Positions 59,278-64,000 of a DNA stretch of 64,000 nucleotides are shown here, one piece after another (within the stretch, counting starts at the first letter, position 1; each line of letters opens with the position of its first letter). A model generated the notes under the pieces. The model searched no databases. It was not told where the DNA came from and saw only the letters and a list, made by a program, of their open reading frames with translations. The stretch covers positions 248,001 to 312,000 of the forward strand of contig NZ_JABTCF010000001.1 in the NCBI RefSeq assembly GCF_014596745.1, given 5' to 3'. Source of the stretch: Maribacter aquimaris. GTDB lineage: Bacteria > Bacteroidota > Bacteroidia > Flavobacteriales > Flavobacteriaceae. Made by a program: the position numbers and the translations under genes.

Positions 59278-59715
59278 ATGAAAATGAAAAATAATTTTAG
59301 TTTAAAACAGTTTATTGTAATCACACTAATAACTAGTATTTGGATACATATTGCAGAAATAGGAAGAGCTATGTTAGTGGCCTTCCCATTGATAGAAAAA
59401 TTTATTGCGGGCAGAATACCAGTTGGTGCAATGGAAGTAAGTAATGCTTTGATTTGGGGAATTTGGGATACTTTATTGACTGCAGTTTTAGTATTTATAT
59501 TTTGGCTTTGTTCCGTAGCTTTTGGGAATAACTTAAAGTCAATTATTATTTCTGGTACAACTACAGCTTTAGCAACCATAGGTATTTTCTGGATAGCCAC
59601 TGTAAATACAGGCTTGGGAGCGTGGAGTGCGGCAGCTGTTATATTTCCTATCGCATGGGCTGAAATGATTATCGGCGCTTGGATAGCATCAAAATTGTAT
59701 TCAAGAAACAAATAG
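59278..59715 (+). CDS. four-helix membrane protein
   Basis: 145 residues with four membrane helices: FIVITLITSIWIHIAEIGRA, LIWGIWDTLLTAVLVFIFWL, a third around TTALATIGIFWIATV and a final AWAEMIIGAWIASKLY. Not recognised by family. Its second half is duplicated in the relic at 59835-60066, which shares FWIATVNTGLG and IASKLY. Last intact gene of the operon. Confidence 0.75.
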   Translation: MKMKNNFSLKQFIVITLITSIWIHIAEIGRAMLVAFPLIEKFIAGRIPVGAMEVSNALIWGIWDTLLTAVLVFIFWLCSVAFGNNLKSIIISGTTTALATIGIFWIATVNTGLGAWSAAAVIFPIAWAEMIIGAWIASKLYSRNK

Positions 59716-59717
59716 AA

Positions 59718-60066
59718 ATGGCTGTTTCAAGTTATTTTACACAGTTTGTTCTCGACCAACTATCGGTTTGGGGTAAAGTGTCTATCAATAAAATGTTTGG
59801 CTGTGTTGCATTGTATAAGGATAATTTTGCTTTTCATTTTTTGGCTTTGTGCAAAAGCTTTTGGCAACACTACTAAGGCTATTTTTATAAGTGCAACTGT
59901 AACAGCTTGGGCAACTATTGGCATATTTTGGATAGCAACTGTTAATACAGGTTTAGGAGAATGGTCTACAGGCTTTTTGGCGATACTATTTGCTTGGATT
60001 GGTCTCTTAATTGGTGCATTTATAGCCTCTAAGCTATATAAGACAGAACGTTGGGTTAGTAAGTAA
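59718..60066 (+). pseudogene. chimeric relic: TfoX-N fused to membrane-protein tail
   Basis: Frame 1, 59718-59876: a TfoX N-terminal start (VLDQLSVWGKVSINKMFGCV), homologous to the intact TfoX gene at 54800. Frame shifts at about 59830, where sequence homologous to the end of the neighbouring membrane protein begins (FIFWLCAKAFGN ... FWIATVNTGLG ... IASKLYK). A deletion joined two genes that once lay in tandem. Neither part can be functional as written. Confidence 0.8.
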
Positions 60067-60137
60067 AGTTTTATTTTGCTTATTTATTCTGAATTTTATC
60101 TAAAAAGGAGAATTCTAATAATGACCTTGGCCTCATA

Positions 60138-60155
60138 ACCCCGAAGCTTCGGGGT
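60138..60155. repeat. perfect GC-rich palindrome
   Basis: ACCCCGAAGCTTCGGGGT, 18 bp without loop. A similar CCCGA / TCGGG hairpin lies at 49753-49766, also next to structured repeats. Not followed by a T-run. Confidence 0.6.
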
Positions 60156-60195
60156 GGTAAAACAATAAGGTGAAGTGAGCGTAAATATTTTAGGC

Positions 60196-60236
60196 TATCC
60201 AAATACAATGATCCAGTGGATGATTGTATTTGGATA
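60196..60236. repeat. structured repeat family B, copy 5
   Basis: Arms TATCCAAATACAAT (60196-60209) and ATTGTATTTGGATA (60223-60236) are a perfect 14-bp inverted repeat around the constant loop GATCCAGTGGATG. Confidence 0.8.
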
Positions 60237-60276
60237 CAACACTTTACTAAATGTTAGTTTCAAATCGTATTTAACT

Positions 60277-60309
60277 AAAAATGTATTTTGGGTACATTTT
60301 CTTAACGCC
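60277..60309 (-). repeat. structured repeat family A, partial copy
   Basis: Hairpin AAAAATGTATTTTGGGTACA and following CTTAACGCC closely match the hairpin of the full copy at 60364-60387 (AAAAATGTACTTTGGGTACA), but the AGCTGGCTCC flank is missing. Confidence 0.6.
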
Positions 60310-60336
60310 AAATAGTCTAGAATATAGCGACTGAGC

Positions 60337-60402
60337 GCCACCGCGCCAGCTGGCTCCTTCGCTAAAAATGTACTTTGGGTACATTTTCTTTACGCTCGGC
60401 CC
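60337..60402 (-). repeat. structured repeat family A, copy 2
   Basis: Minus strand reads GGGCCGAGCGT, hairpin GAAAATGTAC / GTACATTTTT, AGCGAAGGAGCCAGCTGGCG. The flanks equal copy 1 (49589) while the hairpin arms are unrelated in sequence. Outside, CGGCCCTGTTTCTTTTTTTA is shared with copy 3. Confidence 0.7.
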
Positions 60403-60425
60403 TGTTTCTTTTTTTATCAAGAGGG

Positions 60426-60464
60426 CATAAAATGAAATTATCCAGTGGATGATTTTATTTTATG
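60426..60464. repeat. structured repeat family B, copy 4
   Basis: Arms CATAAAATGAAAT and ATTTTATTTTATG pair at 12 of 13 positions around TATCCAGTGGATG. Arms differ from all other copies; the loop does not. Confidence 0.8.
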
Positions 60465-60834
60465 AGCCAGGCGTTGCAGCGGACTTAACCATTAAGAAAA
60501 TAAGGCCAACGCATCAGCTGGCCCAAAATTTCAGAGATACTTAATCTCTAAAATTTATATCCTATTTTACATAATATTAGAAACACCTAAAGTAAAACTT
60601 CAAACAGAGGATAGTGGTAGCAAGTGCTAAGAATTTTGCTCGGTTTGCCAGCGCTTCATCTCGCTCATATTTTAAAAGGTCTACCAGACCTTCCAAAATA
60701 CTGCCGTGCGGCAAGCTGACGAGAATGCTGTAGAAAAAAATCTTGCACACATTTCCTCGAATACGAGAATTTCAAATGAATCTAAAAGTTTTGCTTTTTT
60801 TGGTCCTTCGACTGCGCTCAGGATAAACTATGGC

Positions 60835-60912
60835 AAGCGATGGAAATCCGGTGGATGATTTTATTTGGCGGCGAGATGGCGCAGCTGGGAAACGCTGCGC
60901 AGCAAATCGCTT
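60835..60912 (+). repeat. structured repeat family B, copy 3 (78-bp element)
   Basis: Terminal inverted repeat AAGCGAT / ATCGCTT (7 bp, perfect). Inside: a short arm around ATCCGGTGGATG, the shared TTGGCGGCGAGATGG, and a perfect GCGCAGC / GCTGCGC hairpin (60879-60900). A smaller version of the layout of 61035-61230. Confidence 0.7.
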
Positions 60913-61034
60913 ATTAGTTTCATGACCCAAGTTCCAATTATTCTTATGAAAACGAATTGCTTCTAGGATATTTTATATAATGCAATTATAGCTGTCTAAT
61001 ATGAACCAACATTTCAGTAAAACGGCTTTTACAT

Positions 61035-61230
61035 ACGTGACAAAAGGAATTAGCCCGTGGCTGATTGTTTTTGGCGGCGGGTTGATGCGGCTGCGACGAT
61101 ATAGAACACTGGCGTGTTGCTATATCTACAATTATATCAAATACGTGGTATACGCCGTTTTATGCATTCCCAGCCGCACAGGTCTCGCCGCCAATCTAAA
61201 AAGTCTACTAGACTTTCTAGATTGTCACGT
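61035..61230 (+). repeat. 196-bp multi-branched inverted-repeat element (family B, copy 2)
   Basis: Perfect 8-bp ends ACGTGACA (61035-61042) and TGTCACGT (61223-61230). Nested inside: arm 1 with loop TAGCCCGTGGCTG; GGCGGCG (61073-61079) with CGCCGCC (61186-61192); GCGGCTG (61087-61093) with CAGCCGC (61171-61177); GATATAG-AACAC with GTGTT-G-CTATATC (61098-61126); arm 3 AATCTA / TAGATT enclosing AGTCTA / TAGACT (61193-61223). The whole can fold as a multi-way junction of DNA or RNA. No coding content. Confidence 0.75.
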
Positions 61231-61337
61231 GTACTATAATTTATATTATGTAAAATAGGATATTTAAAGAGGTGTACAACCACCCTTTATCGAATATCCC
61301 TGCATCTTATCCCAAATGTCCCTTTTCAAACTCCCCG

Positions 61338-61353
61338 ACTGATCCTGATCAGT
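61338..61353. promoter_or_regulatory. palindromic operator candidate
   Basis: ACTGATCCTGATCAGT: 7-bp arms around CT, 48 bp before the first CHRD-like lipoprotein gene. Confidence 0.4.
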
Positions 61354-61401
61354 TCATCCCAAAGAATTACAAGATAAATTAGTTTCCTAAAACGTGATAC
61401 A

Positions 61402-61872
61402 ATGAAATACACAAGTTCCCCCTTTGTGCTCATTTGGGCATTGATGTTCCTTTTCCTGGGTTGTAACAATGATGATGTCAAGGAAGCCGTCATCCTACAA
61501 AGTGTTGCATATCCCATATATGATATCTCAAATTCAGGCATCTCCGGTACGGCTACCTTTACCCAAGAGGACAATGGTTCCACACACGTATTGATCGAAC
61601 TCGAAGGCGCCTATACCTCCGAAAACCCGGCTTACATCCGGTTTAACAGTGCCGCTGAAGGCGGTACGGTGGCCTTTACCCTTAAAAACTGTGAATGTGC
61701 CATTAGCAATTCCACCATTACCCATTTGGATAACGGAAACGCCATTAGCTATGAAGGTTTGATTAGCTTGGACGGACATATTACCATTCATGGTGGTGTT
61801 GGCTATAACGCCCCTATCGTGGCCGTAGCAGACATTGGTTCCAATGCAAAACCAAGTTCAACGTCCCTATAA
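61402..61872 (+). CDS. CHRD-like lipoprotein, copy 1
   Basis: 156 residues; lipobox Cys at 21 (LGCNND). The mature part follows CHRD-domain logic (SGTATFTQEDNGSTHVLIEL ... NPAYIRFNSAAEGG ... ITIHGG), though the usual HPAHIH is NPAYIRF. Paralog of the gene at 62179 with long identical segments. Copy 1 has a small insertion near the C-terminus (GGVGYNAP) and a longer tail. Function unknown; surface or periplasmic location expected. Confidence 0.82.
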   Translation: MKYTSSPFVLIWALMFLFLGCNNDDVKEAVILQSVAYPIYDISNSGISGTATFTQEDNGSTHVLIELEGAYTSENPAYIRFNSAAEGGTVAFTLKNCECAISNSTITHLDNGNAISYEGLISLDGHITIHGGVGYNAPIVAVADIGSNAKPSSTSL

Positions 61873-62178
61873 CAGATTTTGAAAATAGTCTAGGCTTTTA
61901 TTTCAGCCTATTAAAAGGATACAAATTCCGCTTAACGATCCGTATTATTCCTATCGTAAATTTATTCCAAAGGAATATCTGGTTTTGCCATTTTCGAGGC
62001 TTCCTTTGGAAAAATATCCTTGAATATTCGCAAAATCGGTTCGATAAAAAGCGTTTTATCCTACTAAAAACTGCTCTACGTCGGAATTTTCACCCTTTTG
62101 GTAGAAAAGCCATTTCCAAATACAATATCATATCAACCAATTTCTAATTTTGGAGGGAATAAACAACACTTAAGAAAT
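61873..62178. other. spacer between paralogous lipoprotein genes
   Basis: 306 bp, AT-rich, no gene, hairpin or repeat recognised. It is long enough to hold a separate promoter for the second gene. Confidence 0.4.
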
Positions 62179-62622
62179 ATGAAAATTAAAAGTTCCCTCT
62201 CTGTATTAGCTTTGCTATGTGTAATGGTTTTTACTGGTTGTAAAAAAGATGACGTTGAAAAAGCCGTTATCCTCAATAGCGTAGAATACCAAATTTATGA
62301 TGTATCCGATTCTGGTGTTTCCGGTACGGCTACCTTTACCCAGGAAGACAATGGTTCAACCCACGTATTGATCGAATTGGATGGAGCCAATACCTCTACC
62401 AATCCTGCTTATATACGATATAACAGTGCCGCTGAAAGTGGTGATGTCGCCATTACCCTTTCCGTTTGCGAATGTGCTATCAGTAATACCACGATTACAA
62501 CATTGAACAATGGCAATACCATTACGTACGAAGGACTGGTTGCCTTGAACGGACATATCACCATACATGATGCCAACGGTAACATTGTAGCCGTTGCTGA
62601 TATAGGAGCTAATTCAAACTAA
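62179..62622 (+). CDS. CHRD-like lipoprotein, copy 2
   Basis: 147 residues from ATG 62179; a TTG extension at 62098 is rejected because the lipoprotein signal starts at this ATG (lipobox Cys 21, TGCKKD). Shares GTATFTQEDNGSTHVLIEL, NPAYIR and ECAISN with copy 1, so the pair arose by tandem duplication. Followed by a strong terminator. Confidence 0.83.
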   Translation: MKIKSSLSVLALLCVMVFTGCKKDDVEKAVILNSVEYQIYDVSDSGVSGTATFTQEDNGSTHVLIELDGANTSTNPAYIRYNSAAESGDVAITLSVCECAISNTTITTLNNGNTITYEGLVALNGHITIHDANGNIVAVADIGANSN

Positions 62623-62640
62623 TCACATATACAATAAACC

Positions 62641-62677
62641 AAAAAAAGCCCTGACGCAACCGTCAGGGCTTTTTTTA
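62641..62677. terminator. bidirectional terminator
   Basis: AAAGCCCTGACG / CGTCAGGGCTTT around CAAC with A-run before and T-run after, between the convergent lipoprotein and 117-residue genes. Nearly the same stem as the cold-shock terminator at 2066. Confidence 0.9.
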
Positions 62678-62696
62678 TACTCGAACATCATCATAC

Positions 62697-63050
62697 TCAA
62701 TGATGAACGTATTTTGTCCTGGCCTCCTCCATATACGCTTCCACGCCCCGTTTCAAGGCATTGAATTCCGAATATTGTTCTTGTACCTTTTCATAATATC
62801 TTTTTGTCGGATACTTATCCTCCCTTATGGACAGGATAATGGCCCTATTGACCTCGCCAAGGGTATCCAATCTGTTTCGCAGTGATTCTATCCGCTTAAA
62901 ATCCGTATAGGTTTGCGGTTCGCAACTGTAGGAATTCAAATAATTACGTAATTGACCTACGTCCTGTAAATTACGTTCCAATCGATGGATCAATGCATTT
63001 GCGCTGGGCTCAAGACCTGTTGAACCCCTGGTATTTAATAATGTTCTCAT
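62697..63050 (-). CDS. small helical protein of unknown function
   Basis: 117 residues, no signal peptide, highly charged and helical throughout (LIHRLERNLQDVGQLRNYL; YYEKVQEQYSEFNALKRGVE), so a coiled-coil bundle is likely. Family not recognised. ATG start at 63050 and shared terminator at 62641-62677 support a real gene. Confidence 0.7.
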   Translation of the reverse strand: MRTLLNTRGSTGLEPSANALIHRLERNLQDVGQLRNYLNSYSCEPQTYTDFKRIESLRNRLDTLGEVNRAIILSIREDKYPTKRYYEKVQEQYSEFNALKRGVEAYMEEARTKYVHH

Positions 63051-63318
63051 AGGATTTGATTTATGGGGTTAAACAAAAACTATTCTATTCCATTAAATTA
63101 CGAAATTATACCCACCCTTATCGATTCCAAATTCCTTATTATCAATATTTAACGGTAATTTAGTATTCCCTTAAAATAACTTTAGCATAAGGCATGAAAA
63201 AACCGGATCAAGAACAGTTTCTGGGTATTTATATTCATGCAAATAATCGAGTTAACCTAAATAGGAAGAATCCTGTATTTCTAACGCCTCTGAACGGGGT
63301 GCTAAAGAAGAAAGGACC

Positions 63319-63363
63319 CATTTTCAATTTCGTTTTAAATCAAGTGGTTTCCGCATTGGGCGG
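63319..63363 (+). repeat. direct repeat family D, copy 1
   Basis: CATTTTCAATTTCGTTTTAA ... TTTCCGCATTGGGCGG. Matches 63569-63613 except for about three bases. Confidence 0.8.
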
Positions 63364-63397
63364 GGGAAGCCGTCCATAGCGATAGCGCATAAGACCT

Positions 63398-63487
63398 TGT
63401 CATTTCGACAGAGCGAGGAACAAGCGACGAGAAATCCCATACCCCTATGCTAGTGCGATTCCTCTTCGTACCTCATTCGGAATGACA
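63398..63487. repeat. TGTCATT-ended inverted-repeat element
   Basis: 90 bp from TGTCATTTCGA to TCGGAATGACA; the ends pair and further complementary blocks (AGGAA / TTCCT, AAATC / GATT) run inward. Resembles short palindromic intergenic repeats common in flavobacterial genomes. Confidence 0.7.
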
Positions 63488-63568
63488 GGCTGACTTTAAA
63501 AAGAATGTCAGTCTTGTAAATCAATATTTCCATTGGTTTCAGTAAGTTAATCGTAAACTTTCCCGGCC

Positions 63569-63613
63569 TATTTTCAATTTCGTTTTAAATCCAGTGATTT
63601 CCGCATTGGGCGG
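63569..63613 (+). repeat. direct repeat family D, copy 2
   Basis: Second copy of 63319-63363, 250 bp downstream, same orientation; AAATCCAGTGATTT here replaces AAATCAAGTGGTTT and is close to the family B loop. Confidence 0.8.
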
Positions 63614-63662
63614 TGTGGCCCAGGGGGTTTACTTGCTTTTCCCAATATAGATCTCAGTAAAA

Positions 63663-63722
63663 TGGCCAGGCTGTAGCTGGCTCCTCTAAACCACGGTATA
63701 CCATACCTTGGTTTTTCGGCCC
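63663..63722 (-). repeat. structured repeat family A, copy 3
   Basis: Minus strand: GGGCCGA, hairpin AAACCAAGGTAT / ATACCGTGGTTT (one mismatch in 12), then AGAGGAGCCAGCTACAGCCTGGCC. Flanks as in copies 1 and 2, arms different again. Confidence 0.7.
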
Positions 63723-63796
63723 TGTTTCTTTTTTATTCATCGGCTTGTCTATTGTTATTTAACGGTATTCATGAATGCTATGCATTTGAGGCAATA

Positions 63797-63872
63797 CAAA
63801 AAAGAACAGAACACAAACTCCGGGATAGTTTATACTTTCTTTTTCCAATTCACACCCAACTTTTGGGATTGA
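63797..63872 (+). repeat. direct repeat family C, copy 2
   Basis: 76 bp matching 49786-49860; its right half is nearly identical to the partial copy 49961-50002. Confidence 0.75.
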
Positions 63873-63874
63873 CC

Positions 63875-63906
63875 AAAAAAACCTCCATATGATTGGAGGT
63901 TTTTTA
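63875..63906. terminator. intrinsic terminator of the 3'-terminal gene
   Basis: AAAAAACCTCC / GGAGGTTTTTT around ATATGATT. On the minus strand it follows the partial gene at 63932 by 25 bases. Confidence 0.85.
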
Positions 63907-63931
63907 CAATGTAGTTTGGTTAAAAGGTTTA

Positions 63932-64000
63932 TTATTCCTCTTCAACAAAATCAATATCGGCCATAGCCTTGTTCATCTCATTGGAGAACGGATTTTTGCT
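63932..64000 (-). CDS. 3' end of a minus-strand gene (partial)
   Basis: The last 22 codons and stop of a gene running off the window: an acidic C-terminus, SNEMNKAMADIDFVEEE. Too short to identify. Supported by the terminator just beyond its stop. Confidence 0.7.
   Translation of the reverse strand, partial: SKNPFSNEMNKAMADIDFVEEE

Larger units (their letters stand above)
60067..61401. other. gene-free field of structured repeats
   Basis: 1.3 kb with no credible gene. It carries repeat family B copies (60196-60236, 60426-60464, 60835-60912, 61035-61230), family A copies (60277-60309 and 60337-60402), perfect hairpins and a REP-like sequence (60804-60823). An 85-residue frame at 61001-61258 runs through the large element and is rejected as a gene. 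Confidence 0.7.
63051..63931. other. repeat-rich region without a supported gene
   Basis: Holds two direct repeats (63319-63363 and 63569-63613), a palindromic TGTCATT element (63398-63487), structured repeat A (63663-63722), direct repeat C (63797-63872) and a terminator (63875-63906). A 61-codon frame at 63194-63379 ends inside a repeat and is doubtful. Confidence 0.6.

Noticed and set aside
61001-61258. 85-codon plus-strand frame
   Set aside because: It runs straight through the 196-bp nested inverted-repeat element; its residues are explained by the repeat and have no protein-like pattern.
60067-61401. CRISPR array or integron attC array
   Set aside because: Repeats are not evenly spaced, have no uniform spacers, and lack convincing paired attC core sites; no cas or integrase gene is present.
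63194-63379. 61-codon plus-strand frame
   Set aside because: Its C-terminal third is encoded by direct repeat D copy 1 and no family is recognised; not enough support for a gene.

Overview
The window reads as chromosome of a member of the Bacteroidetes, most likely a marine, alga-associated member of the Flavobacteriaceae. Support: promoter -7 boxes of the Bacteroidetes form TAnnTTTG, a type IX secretion (Por) C-terminal sorting domain, lipoprotein-rich carbohydrate genes (GH92, DUF4838, a beta-helix protein), LytS/LytTR two-component genes, a HYC_CC_PP protein next to a CusA pump, and a mannitol dehydrogenase/fructokinase locus. No rRNA, tRNA, transposase, integrase or CRISPR array was recognised.

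Layout. 0-2.7 kb: a beta-helix lipoprotein, a cold-shock protein and an MgtC-like protein. 2.7-10.1 kb: a minus-strand heavy-metal (Cu/Ag type) efflux operon, HYC_CC_PP - CusA - TolC-type - CusB-type. 10.4-15.2 kb: flavoenzymes, DUF4494 and a lipoprotein. 15.4-19.6 kb: a large GH92 mannosidase and a five-bladed-propeller glycosidase-like lipoprotein. 20.2-26 kb: an unusual leaderless M64 metallopeptidase/vWA protein with a small partner, then a Bor-like lipoprotein and a sugar-lactone-oxidase-like flavoprotein. 26.3-29.7 kb: old yellow enzyme, OsmC, and a T9SS-exported protein. 29.8-35.1 kb: a Nudix-type regulator divergent from a transporter - mannitol dehydrogenase - fructokinase operon. 35.2-38.7 kb: desaturase, Crp-type regulator, guanine deaminase, and an NhaC-family transporter preceded by what looks like a reduced SAM-clan riboswitch. 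39-49.6 kb: a FadH-like reductase, a LytS/LytTR pair, an S41-like protein, an orphan receiver, an acyl-CoA dehydrogenase and a DUF6642-like protein. 50.1-52.7 kb: a DUF4838 lipoprotein.

53.1-60.1 kb is a visibly AT-richer accessory operon: a TetR regulator flanked by two copies of the same perfect palindrome, two haloalkane-dehalogenase-type hydrolases, short-chain dehydrogenases, TfoX-N, AlkD-like and small membrane proteins. It contains at least two relics of further, deleted paralogs. 60.1-61.3 kb is a gene-free field of structured repeats. Several repeats have a constant loop but different, self-complementary arms, and one is a 196-bp multi-branched element with perfect 8-bp ends. Related copies lie at 46.8, 49.6 and 63.7 kb. 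The window closes with two paralogous CHRD-like lipoproteins, a small helical protein, more repeats and the 3' end of a minus-strand gene.

The parts most worth a second look are the structured repeat families, the reduced SAM-type aptamer, the relic-bearing TetR/dehalogenase operon, the mannitol locus with an NCS1 permease, and an intergenic-type repeat inserted in frame in cusA.
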